From Eutrophosalina sp902522775 (GTDB taxonomy: Bacteria > Bacteroidota > Bacteroidia > Flavobacteriales > Flavobacteriaceae), in the NCBI GenBank assembly GCA_902522775.1, contig CABYWQ010000001.1, positions 310,001-374,000 on the forward strand: a DNA stretch of 64,000 bases, read 5' to 3'. Each line of letters begins with the position of its first letter. Position 1 is the first letter of the stretch. Both the position numbers and the translations under genes were made by a program. This document shows, one piece after another, positions 1-7,242 of this stretch. Below the pieces are notes generated by a model that saw nothing but the letters and a program-made list of their open reading frames with translations, made no database searches and had not been told where the DNA came from.

Positions 1-1
1 T

Positions 2-505
2 GTTTTTAAAATTTCATATAATGAAGTTAAAGAACAACCTAACTGGGTTGAATATACGGTTAAGGATTTTGTAAAAGTTGCAGATCGAGGTAATATGGAC
101 TTTTACCTAATAAATAATATAAAAACTAGTGATAATAATGATTATTATAACAATCCATGGGATAAGGGTCACATGGCGCCAGCAGGATCTTTTACTGATT
201 CTTGGTCCAATCTTGCCAAAACCTTTTCTTTTGTCAATTGTGCTTTACAGCTTGATAATTTAAATAGAGGAGAATGGCGTGAGCTTGAGGAAGAGATTAG
301 AAGACTAGCAAAATTAGAAGGACCAATTAAAGTTAGAATTGAACTGAAATTTTCCGTGAACAGTGAAGTTTTATTAACAGGTGCAACAGTTCCAGATGGA
401 TTTTATAAGTTTTTAAATTTTAACGATGGATCAAAAACGTGTTATTATTTTGAGAATCAAAAAACCCATAAAAATTGGTCTGAACACGAAATATCCTGTA
501 ACTAA
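2..505 (+). CDS. DNA/RNA non-specific endonuclease, C-terminal part (start lies before the window)
   Basis: The reading frame is open from the first base of the window, so only the C-terminal 167 residues are present. The visible part begins with the conserved lead-in ISYNEVKEQPNWVEYTV, followed by WDKGHMAPAGSF. The latter is the DRGH-type active-site motif of the beta-beta-alpha metal endonuclease superfamily (Serratia nuclease/NucA family) with Arg replaced by Lys. The Asn-containing stretch FVNCALQLDNLNRGEWRELE matches the metal-binding Asn region. These enzymes cleave RNA and DNA non-specifically and are normally exported. Any signal peptide would be upstream of the window and cannot be seen. 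The stop codon overlaps the stop of convergent nth by 4 bases. Confidence 0.82.
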   Translation, partial: VFKISYNEVKEQPNWVEYTVKDFVKVADRGNMDFYLINNIKTSDNNDYYNNPWDKGHMAPAGSFTDSWSNLAKTFSFVNCALQLDNLNRGEWRELEEEIRRLAKLEGPIKVRIELKFSVNSEVLLTGATVPDGFYKFLNFNDGSKTCYYFENQKTHKNWSEHEISCN

Positions 506-1149
506 TTTAAAATTTTTTTTAGTACTGATTTTCTTCCAATTCTTTTTGTAATGATATCGTTTTTTATATTCCATCCTCTAGCTGGCGAAAATGCCCTGGC
601 GTAATAAATTATTTGAAGATGGAGTTTATTCCAAAGTTCTTTTGGAAACAATCTTTTTGCATCTTCTTCAGTTTTTTTCACACTTTTACCATTGGATATT
701 CCCCAACGATACATCATTCTGTGGATATGAGTATCAACAGGGAAGGCTGGTATTCCGAATGCTTGAGAAATAACTACACTGGCAGTTTTATGACCTACTG
801 AAGGTAAAGCTTCTAGATCTTCAAGTTTTTTAGGTACTTTACCATTGTGCTTTTCAATAATAATTTTAGATAATCCATAAATTCCTTTAGATTTCATCGG
901 AGATAAACCAACTGGTCTTATTATACTCCTAATTTCTTCCACACTAAGTTTTATCATGTCATATGGGTTATCAGCTTTTTTAAAAAGAATTGGTGTTATT
1001 TTATTTACCCCAGCATCAGTACTTTGAGCAGAAAGTAATACTGCTATAAGTAAAGTGTACGGATCCTTATGATTTAGCGGAATATCTGTTTTTGGAAAAA
1101 GATCCTCTAAAGTTTTTATTATAAAATTTATTTTATCTGTTTTTTTCAA
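502..1149 (-). CDS. nth: Endonuclease III-like DNA glycosylase without the Fe-S cluster
   Basis: Base-excision repair glycosylase/AP lyase for oxidised pyrimidines. The helix-hairpin-helix LPSVGHKTA carries the catalytic Lys at residue 121, and FPVDTHIHR carries the catalytic Asp at residue 139. The protein is 215 residues, normal for the family. It contains no cysteine at all: the C-terminal region that holds the four cysteines of the 4Fe-4S cluster in E. coli Nth is replaced by SPARGWNIKNDIITKRIGRKS. I recall the same SPARGW tail in other flavobacterial homologues, so this looks lineage-wide rather than a decay product. The start codon is TTG: no ATG occurs before the conserved region, and the frame aligns with family N termini from this codon. 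Confidence 0.9.
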   Translation of the reverse strand: MKKTDKINFIIKTLEDLFPKTDIPLNHKDPYTLLIAVLLSAQSTDAGVNKITPILFKKADNPYDMIKLSVEEIRSIIRPVGLSPMKSKGIYGLSKIIIEKHNGKVPKKLEDLEALPSVGHKTASVVISQAFGIPAFPVDTHIHRMMYRWGISNGKSVKKTEEDAKRLFPKELWNKLHLQIIYYARAFSPARGWNIKNDIITKRIGRKSVLKKILN

Positions 1150-1182
1150 TTTTGTAAATTTAGCAACTAAATTATATTTATT

Positions 1183-1638
1183 ATGAAAACTCTTAAGATC
1201 GGTGATAAATTACCACATTTTGAATGTGTCAATGAAAATGAAGAAATCATTAACAGTAATCAATTTATTGGAAAAAAATTAATTATATTCTTTTATCCAA
1301 GAGCAAATACACCTGGTTGCACTGCAGAAGCATGTAACCTTTCAGAAAATTATAAAACTTTAGCGAATTTAGGATATAATCTAATTGGAATAAGCTGTGA
1401 CAAACCAAAATCACAAAAGAATTTTTCCATTAAATATGGTTTTCAATATCCTCTTCTGGCAGATGTTGATAGAAAGTTAGTAAACTTGTTTGGAGTTTGG
1501 GGGCCAAAAAAGTTTAAGGGAAAAGAGTATGATGGTATTCACAGAATGACATTTATTTTTAATGAAAAAGGAATCGTTACTCGAGTTATTGATAAGGTAA
1601 AAACAAAAGACCATACCAATCAAATTTTAAATGAATAA
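1183..1638 (+). CDS. bcp: Thioredoxin-dependent peroxiredoxin, Bcp/PrxQ type
   Basis: Reduces hydrogen peroxide and alkyl hydroperoxides in the cytoplasm, with electrons from thioredoxin. The motif TPGCTAEAC places the peroxidatic Cys at residue 46 and the resolving Cys at 51, the CTxxxC arrangement of atypical 2-Cys PrxQ proteins. Length (151 residues) is normal. It is divergent from nth with only 33 bases between the starts, a pairing that fits oxidative damage defence and repair. It ends one base before the stop of the convergent gene at 1640-3067. A TATATTTA sequence just before the start resembles a -7 box with A for the final G, but I do not claim it. Confidence 0.93.
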   Translation: MKTLKIGDKLPHFECVNENEEIINSNQFIGKKLIIFFYPRANTPGCTAEACNLSENYKTLANLGYNLIGISCDKPKSQKNFSIKYGFQYPLLADVDRKLVNLFGVWGPKKFKGKEYDGIHRMTFIFNEKGIVTRVIDKVKTKDHTNQILNE

Positions 1639-1639
1639 A

Positions 1640-3067
1640 TTATTTATATCCAAAGAGTTTTTTTTCTTTTATTAGTTTAGAAATAGTTTTTGGAAGCTTG
1701 TTTTCCCAACCATTTTTTTTATTTTGAATATCCAATAAAACTTGCTTAGAAAATATATTTAATAGCTTTTTGTCATAATCAACAATATCTTTAATCTTAT
1801 TATTGTCTTTGAAGAAATTGTAAAGATTTTTCATGTTATCGTTAACTTGGAGATTGTTGCTATTTATTAATTTTTTATCTTTTAGCATTGGATATAAATA
1901 TATTTCAATTTCTTTTTTAAATAATTTTCCAAAAGCTTCCATTACACCACCAGTCAATAATGAGTAGTACTTCTCATCAAAAACTTTAATTAGGTTATCA
2001 ACACCCATGGTTAGAACTGTTTTTTTTGTAGAGTATTTTGAAAAATAATCAGAAAGTTTATAATACTCTTGAAAATTAGTTAACATAACTGTTTTTCCAG
2101 TCGAACATAATAATTCAGCTCTATCTAAAAAATCCTGTTCATTAATGTCATTTTTTCCACTCAATAAATTGGATAGAGTAATTTCAAAAATTGACAATGT
2201 GTTTTTTACATCAAAATCTTTATCATTTGAGATCATTTTAAAAGATTTTTGATACATATCTTCGTTAACTTTTGTCAATGGTCTAAAACTTCCTCTTATT
2301 GCCAATATATTTTTCTTATACAAAACAGCAGCAGGAAGGATATTGTTTCCATCAGGGCCAAACATTACGGCTTGCGTCATCCCATTTTTAACTAAAATCA
2401 AACTCATAAGTCTGTTGTCAACACCACGAAAAAGAGGTCCGGAAAAGTTAATGGTATCTATTTCTATTGCTTGAGAGTCAATATGGTCGTATAAATACTT
2501 AATTAGTGATCTAGGTTTGTTATGCTTGTAATACGCACCATATATTAAATTGACACCCATTATACCAAGTGCCTCTTGCTGTGCTTTTGCATCTATTAAA
2601 TGAAATCTTACATGCATTTGAATTTCACTGTATTCTTCATTTGAATTTGTTTGAAATCTAATACCCATCCAACCATGTCCTTTAAATTTTTTAGCAAAAT
2701 CAATAGTAGCTACGGTATTAGCAAAAGAAAAAAACATTTTACCAGGGTTGAGATCTCTTTTAACACGAGTTTCTAATAATTTTATTTCGTGTTTAAGCAT
2801 TTTACTTAATCTAGATTTTGTAACATACCTTTTGTCATCTTCAACACCGTAAATAGCATCACTAAAACCTTTGTCATAAGCGCTCATTGTTTTAGCTATT
2901 GTTCCAGACGCACCTCCAGCTCTAAAAAAATGTCGTGCAACTTCTTGACCAGCACCTATTTCTGAAAAACTTCCATAAATATTTTCGTTGAGGTTAATGC
3001 GAAGGGCTTTGTCTTTGACAGAAAGTAGATTCTCAAAATCTTTATCACCTTTTAAGGAGACTACCAT
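1640..3067 (-). CDS. Conserved Bacteroidota/cyanobacterial protein of unknown function
   Basis: A 475-residue protein with the highly conserved N-terminal block NENIYGSFSEIGAGQEVARH followed by FFRAGGASGTIAK and MSAYDKGFSDAIYG. From memory, homologues are widespread in Bacteroidota and cyanobacteria and are often labelled TonB-dependent receptor or nicotinate-nucleotide adenylyltransferase. Nothing here supports either label: there is no signal peptide, no plug or barrel, and no HxGH nucleotidyltransferase motif. It looks cytoplasmic. I chose the ATG at 3067; the TTG nine bases upstream lies very close to the expected transcription start. A TAnnTTTG box sits 15 bases before the ATG, back to back with the promoter of the next gene. 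Function unknown. Confidence 0.75.
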   Translation of the reverse strand: MVVSLKGDKDFENLLSVKDKALRINLNENIYGSFSEIGAGQEVARHFFRAGGASGTIAKTMSAYDKGFSDAIYGVEDDKRYVTKSRLSKMLKHEIKLLETRVKRDLNPGKMFFSFANTVATIDFAKKFKGHGWMGIRFQTNSNEEYSEIQMHVRFHLIDAKAQQEALGIMGVNLIYGAYYKHNKPRSLIKYLYDHIDSQAIEIDTINFSGPLFRGVDNRLMSLILVKNGMTQAVMFGPDGNNILPAAVLYKKNILAIRGSFRPLTKVNEDMYQKSFKMISNDKDFDVKNTLSIFEITLSNLLSGKNDINEQDFLDRAELLCSTGKTVMLTNFQEYYKLSDYFSKYSTKKTVLTMGVDNLIKVFDEKYYSLLTGGVMEAFGKLFKKEIEIYLYPMLKDKKLINSNNLQVNDNMKNLYNFFKDNNKIKDIVDYDKKLLNIFSKQVLLDIQNKKNGWENKLPKTISKLIKEKKLFGYK

Positions 3068-3082
3068 AATTAACAATTAATA

Positions 3083-3090
3083 CAAATTTA
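3083..3090 (-). promoter_or_regulatory. -7 promoter box (TAAATTTG) for the 1640-3067 gene
   Basis: Perfect match to the Bacteroidota -7 consensus TAnnTTTG on the minus strand, 15 bases before the ATG. No good -33 TTG is visible at the usual spacing. Confidence 0.5.
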
Positions 3091-3101
3091 GTAAAGAATT
3101 A

Positions 3102-3131
3102 TTGATATAGTGATAGAAAAAATTAAATTTG
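3102..3131 (+). promoter_or_regulatory. Bacteroidota-type promoter (TTG -33, TAAATTTG -7) for the MBL gene
   Basis: TTG at 3102-3104 and TAAATTTG at 3124-3131 are separated by 19 bases, the best complete match in the window to the primary sigma promoter of Bacteroidota. The -7 box ends 8 bases before the ATG, so the leader should be only a few bases long. Confidence 0.65.
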
Positions 3132-3139
3132 ATTAATTA

Positions 3140-3904
3140 ATGAAATTAATTTTTTTAGGAACTGGAACAAGTACTGGAATTCCTACAATTGGAGTTGATA
3201 AACCTGTTTGTAGCAGCTCTGACACTAAAGACGTAAGAATGCGATCCTCAGCTCTTTTACAAATCGGTGGTAAAAATATTTTGATTGATTGTAGCCCTGA
3301 TTTTAGACAACAAATGCTGAAATCTAAAGTATCAAAGATTGATGCAATATTATTTACTCATGAACATTCTGATCATACAGCGGGGCTTGACGATGTAAGA
3401 CCAATATCATTTAAGCACGGAAAAATTCCAATTTTTGCCCACAAAAGAGTTATAAGTAATCTTGAAAGAAGATTTGATTATTTATTTGATAAGAAAGGTT
3501 ATTATACTGGAGCGCCCCATGTTTTTTCAAACATTATAAATGAGGAAAGTAATTTTAATTTTGAAGATCTAGAATTCACAACTATTAGCTATAAGCATCA
3601 TAAACTTCAAGTTTTTGGATTTAGGTATAAAAACATTGCATACATTACTGACCTCAAGGAAATATCTGAAAAGGAAATATCTAAACTTTATAATTTGGAC
3701 TTGTTAGTTCTAAACGCACTGAGACACAAAGAGCACTATTCTCACATTAACTTAAGTGAGGCTCTAGATATTATTGATAAATTGAAACCTAAAAGATCGT
3801 ATTTAACTCATATTGCACCAGATATGGGTCTGCACAGTGAAACCCAGAAAGAATTACCCAATAATGTCTTTTTGGCATATGACATGTTAGAAGTAAGTTT
3901 TTAA
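3140..3904 (+). CDS. MBL-fold phosphodiesterase, PhnP-like
   Basis: Metallo-beta-lactamase fold hydrolase of 254 residues. The THEHSDH motif at residues 73-79 provides the dinuclear metal ligands, LIDCSPDFR precedes it, and YLTHIAPDMGLH near the C terminus carries the last His. The N-terminal GTGTSTGIP block and overall pattern match the PhnP/phosphoribosyl 1,2-cyclic phosphate phosphodiesterase-like subgroup. No phn genes are nearby, so the substrate is not established; a cyclic nucleotide or phosphodiester is likely. It has its own promoter and shares a 4-base stop overlap with the convergent esterase. Confidence 0.85.
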   Translation: MKLIFLGTGTSTGIPTIGVDKPVCSSSDTKDVRMRSSALLQIGGKNILIDCSPDFRQQMLKSKVSKIDAILFTHEHSDHTAGLDDVRPISFKHGKIPIFAHKRVISNLERRFDYLFDKKGYYTGAPHVFSNIINEESNFNFEDLEFTTISYKHHKLQVFGFRYKNIAYITDLKEISEKEISKLYNLDLLVLNALRHKEHYSHINLSEALDIIDKLKPKRSYLTHIAPDMGLHSETQKELPNNVFLAYDMLEVSF

Positions 3905-4542
3905 TATTTGTTTTTAAGCCAATTTAAAAATGAATTTAAATTTTCTTGATTAACGCCATGTCCCTGGTTGAATGAGTTAAAATTATATTGAATACCTTTT
4001 TCTTTCAAAATTTCTAGTGTTTTTTTTGATTCTAAATATGGGATAGTATCATCATTTTTACCATGTGAAACATAGATAGATGTTTTTGTTTTTTTGGTAT
4101 TAAACTCAATTATCTTTTCCTCAACGTAACCACTCAATGCGACTAGATTTTTAATTAGTCCAGGATTTGATAAGGCTATTGAATATCCTAAAATAGCACC
4201 TTGACTAAACCCAATGATAGTTATCCTTTTTTCATCACAATTAAATTCTCTGCATATTTGTTTTATTTCATATACAATGGATTTTGAGCTCTCGATTGCT
4301 TTAATTTCGTCGAAAGATTTAATATTATTTTGAAAAAATATATCATACCATGCAAACATTCCTTCATATATTGTTATTGGTGCTCTAAATGAAATAATAT
4401 TGTAGTTTTCATCAAAAAAATTTTTAAATGAGAATAAATCATTTTCATTGCTTCCATATCCATGTAGTAAAACAATTAATGGATCTTTATTTGATTTATT
4501 TCTAGATAATCTTTTGTTATAATAAAGTCTGTTATTCAACAA
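3901..4542 (-). CDS. Alpha/beta hydrolase, carboxylesterase/phospholipase family
   Basis: A 213-residue serine hydrolase of the Abhydrolase_2 (YpfH-like) family. LLHGYGSNENDL forms the oxyanion region, the nucleophile Ser113 is in GFSQG, the acid is the Asp164/165 pair in GKNDDTIP, and the base His195 is in NQGHGV. There is no signal peptide, so it is presumably a cytoplasmic esterase. The start is TTG at 4542 (a second TTG follows at once), inside the last 11 bases of the upstream dihydroorotase-like gene, suggesting translational coupling. The acyl substrate is not predictable. Confidence 0.85.
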   Translation of the reverse strand: MLNNRLYYNKRLSRNKSNKDPLIVLLHGYGSNENDLFSFKNFFDENYNIISFRAPITIYEGMFAWYDIFFQNNIKSFDEIKAIESSKSIVYEIKQICREFNCDEKRITIIGFSQGAILGYSIALSNPGLIKNLVALSGYVEEKIIEFNTKKTKTSIYVSHGKNDDTIPYLESKKTLEILKEKGIQYNFNSFNQGHGVNQENLNSFLNWLKNKY

Positions 4543-5785
4543 TCAAAATTTTAGAATTAGAAATAATTCCGTAAGCTTTACCTTTGAGTTTAGAATCAAT
4601 AAATGAGCTATTCTTCGATTTCGATAAAATATTAGATTTTGAGAAAGTATATTTTATGTCAGGGTTAAATAAAGTTAATTTAGCCGAAGATCCTACACTT
4701 AATAATGGTTTGTTAATTCTAAAGGTATCATAACCAGAAGTCAAAATTTTGATAGTTTTATTTAGATCGAATAGAGAATTTAATGCTCCAAATGAAGATT
4801 CTAGCCCCGTTGAACCAAAAAAAGAATTTTCAAAATCTGTTTTTTTATTATCAATATCAATTGGACAATGATCACATGTTACTAGATCGATTGAGCCATC
4901 ATTTACATTTTTTATAAGTTCTTTTCTTGTTTTTTCATCTCTGATTGGAGGCATTACTTTATATCGTGTATCGAAATCTTTAAGTTTATCATCATTGAAA
5001 AATAAATTATTTATTGAAACACTGCACCAAACTTTCAAGCCTTTGGATTTTGCCTCCTTAATTAGTTTGACAGACCCTGTAGTTGAAATAGTTGGTATTA
5101 AAAGTTTTCCATCTGTATATTCTAAAATTTTTAAATCTCTGTAAACTGCTATTTCTTCAGAGATGTGAGGAAAACCTTTAATTCCATATTTTGTACTTAC
5201 TTCTCCTTCATGTACTTGAGCATTTTTAGAAATAGAATCTTCTATTGGGAATGAAAGTACTAAACCATCGAAATGTTGTACATATTGAAGAGCGGTTTTA
5301 AGTAAATTTGGATTTTTAATTGCTTTTTTAAAATCATTAAAACCAATACAACCAACATCATACATTTCCTTTAAATCTGCGAGTTCTTCAGATTCACTTT
5401 TTTTACTCAAGGCTCCAAGAGGATGAACAGAAACAACAGAATTTTGAGTTTTAGATTTAATATAACTTATGTCAGCTTTAGAGTCTAAAATTGGCAAGGT
5501 TTCAGAATTCAAAACTACGTCAGTAAAACCAGATAATCCAGCAGACTTAATACCATTTTCTAAATTTTCTCTTTCTTCAAGCCCAGGTTCACCAAAGCAA
5601 ACACTTGAGTCAAGCCATCCAATTGAAACATGTAGATTTTCTCTGGAAATTATTGTTTTAGCAGGTTTATCAATATTCTTTTCAATCTGACTTATAATAC
5701 CCTTATCAATATAAATATCAAAGACTTTACCGTCTAGTGGATTGTCGGCATCAATGATTTTAGCAGACTTTATAAGTATTGACAT
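4532..5785 (-). CDS. pyrC: Dihydroorotase-like amidohydrolase lacking the metal-binding histidines
   Basis: Amidohydrolase-fold protein (417 residues) homologous to class I dihydroorotase throughout. The HxH metal motif of active enzymes, expected in the HVHFREPG context, reads SSVCFGEPG. The His-rich strand before the STxGSV element reads LLIPTIST, and the TPHHL equivalent reads SINNL. Only the late CDHCPID Asp/His remains. It should therefore be catalytically dead, like the PyrC-prime partners that hold aspartate transcarbamoylase together. I recall similar losses in flavobacterial PyrC annotations. The start is the ATG at 5785: the TTG upstream at 5806 lies inside the promoter box. The esterase start overlaps its 3' end. 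Confidence 0.8.
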   Translation of the reverse strand: MSILIKSAKIIDADNPLDGKVFDIYIDKGIISQIEKNIDKPAKTIISRENLHVSIGWLDSSVCFGEPGLEERENLENGIKSAGLSGFTDVVLNSETLPILDSKADISYIKSKTQNSVVSVHPLGALSKKSESEELADLKEMYDVGCIGFNDFKKAIKNPNLLKTALQYVQHFDGLVLSFPIEDSISKNAQVHEGEVSTKYGIKGFPHISEEIAVYRDLKILEYTDGKLLIPTISTTGSVKLIKEAKSKGLKVWCSVSINNLFFNDDKLKDFDTRYKVMPPIRDEKTRKELIKNVNDGSIDLVTCDHCPIDIDNKKTDFENSFFGSTGLESSFGALNSLFDLNKTIKILTSGYDTFRINKPLLSVGSSAKLTLFNPDIKYTFSKSNILSKSKNSSFIDSKLKGKAYGIISNSKILIVE

Positions 5786-5803
5786 ATCAGAGTCAAATTC
5801 ATG

Positions 5804-5811
5804 CAAATATA
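5804..5811 (-). promoter_or_regulatory. -7 promoter box (TATATTTG) for the dihydroorotase-like gene
   Basis: TAnnTTTG on the minus strand, ending 18 bases before the ATG at 5785. Its TTG imitates an in-frame start codon, which would wrongly add seven residues to the protein. Confidence 0.55.
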
Positions 5812-5831
5812 ATTATAGTTTTTTAAAAAAG

Positions 5832-6599
5832 TTAAAAATTTTCAAAAGCACCTAAGCCAAACAGAGCAAAATCATATTTTACAGGGTCATTTTTATCCAT
5901 TAACCTTAAGGAATTATCTAATTCAATTAATGCTTTTATGTCATTTTGTTTTCTATCAATTAATTTTAATTTTCTTGCCGTATTAGCTGTGTGAACATCT
6001 AGTGGGCAGGAGAGAATGGATGGGCTTAAATTTTTCCAGATACCAAAGTCAACGTTTTTGTCTTTTCTTATCATCCATCTTAAAAACATGTTTAACCTTT
6101 TACATGCCGAGTTTTTATTCGGGTTAGAAATATGTTTTTGTGTTCTAAGAGGATGTGGTATAGAAAAAAATATACTCCTAAAATTATTTATGTTTTTGAA
6201 AATAAATTCTTCATTTTTGAACTTAGAAAAAACAGACTCTAAACCACTATAATTTTTGTAAATATTTTGAATGGATTTTAAAAAAAATATTAAATCAACA
6301 GAATTAAATGTTCGATGGACAAAATTTATTTTTTTTATTTTTTTTTCATCAAAATTCATTATGAAATCATAAGGGGAGTCGCCTAAAATTTTAATTAATT
6401 TTTTACCACTATTTATAATTGATTTTCTGTTCCCCCATGAAATTGTACTAATTAAAAAACTAACTATCTCTATATCTTCTTTTTTTGAGAATTCATAAGG
6501 AATTGAGATAGGATCAAAATCAATGAAAGATCTTTGATTATACTCAATACATTTAAACTCTAGAAGATCTTTAATTTCTTTACTATATCCAAACGCCAT
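5832..6599 (-). CDS. TIGR02757/DUF2400 family protein
   Basis: A 255-residue protein with the family hallmarks ISTISWGNRKSI near residue 50-60, MFLRWMIRKD, a CPLDVHTANTARKL block and the terminal ALFGLGAFENF. Members are widespread in Bacteroidota and some other bacteria; the fold is thought to be related to HhH-GPD DNA glycosylases, but the role is not established. The gene starts inside the last 17 bases of the upstream ABC ATPase gene, so it is translated from the same mRNA as lolD-like and DUF5916. The convergence of a possible DNA-related protein with a lipoprotein transport ATPase probably reflects compaction, not function. Confidence 0.8.
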   Translation of the reverse strand: MAFGYSKEIKDLLEFKCIEYNQRSFIDFDPISIPYEFSKKEDIEIVSFLISTISWGNRKSIINSGKKLIKILGDSPYDFIMNFDEKKIKKINFVHRTFNSVDLIFFLKSIQNIYKNYSGLESVFSKFKNEEFIFKNINNFRSIFFSIPHPLRTQKHISNPNKNSACKRLNMFLRWMIRKDKNVDFGIWKNLSPSILSCPLDVHTANTARKLKLIDRKQNDIKALIELDNSLRLMDKNDPVKYDFALFGLGAFENF

Positions 6600-7242
6600 C
6601 TTTTAATGTATAGATTTTATCAGATATTTTAGCAAAATCTTTATTATGTGTAACTAATATGATTGTTAAGCCCATTTCGGTGTTTAACTTTTTAAAAAAA
6701 TTCATTATTGTTTGCTCATTCTTTGAATCAAGATTTCCTGTTGGTTCATCGGCTAATAGAATCTTGGGGTCATTTATGAGAGCTCTAGCAACAGCAACTC
6801 TTTGCCTTTCGCCGCCAGATATTGAATCGGGATATTTTTTTAATATACCTTCAATTCCTAAAAGCTTAGCTAATTCATTTGCTTTTTTACAATAACTCTT
6901 TTTTGGAATATTTCCAATCATTGCTGGAAGAATTATATTTTCTTTAAGATTTAGTTCAGGAAGAAGTTGATGAAATTGAAAAATAAAACCAATATTTTTG
7001 TTTCTAAAATCTGATAGTTGATTATCATTAAGATTTTTTATTTCATTTTCATTTAATTTTAATTGACTATCATTGCTATTTTTAAAACTCTCAATAGTTC
7101 CAATAATATTTAACAATGTTGTCTTTCCTGCTCCAGATGGACCGATTATTGAAACAAAATCTCCTTTTTTAACTTCTAAAGAAATATTATTTAATATCTT
7201 TTGATTGCCGAAATTCTTTGAAATATTTTTTAACTCAATCAT
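6583..7242 (-). CDS. lolD: ABC transporter ATP-binding protein, LolD type
   Basis: A 219-residue ATPase of the MacB/LolD/FtsE group. Walker A GPSGAGKTT is at 34-42, the Q loop is in FIFQFHQLLPELN, the signature ISGGERQR at 141-148, and Walker B ILLADE at 161-166, followed by the D loop NLDS and the H-loop LVTHN. Such subunits energise lipoprotein release from the inner membrane with LolC/E partners. No permease is in the window, which is usual for flavobacterial LolD genes. It overlaps DUF5916 upstream by 4 bases and TIGR02757 downstream by 17. Assignment to LolD rather than another member of the group is by similarity and is not certain. Confidence 0.8.
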   Translation of the reverse strand: MIELKNISKNFGNQKILNNISLEVKKGDFVSIIGPSGAGKTTLLNIIGTIESFKNSNDSQLKLNENEIKNLNDNQLSDFRNKNIGFIFQFHQLLPELNLKENIILPAMIGNIPKKSYCKKANELAKLLGIEGILKKYPDSISGGERQRVAVARALINDPKILLADEPTGNLDSKNEQTIMNFFKKLNTEMGLTIILVTHNKDFAKISDKIYTLKDGVWI

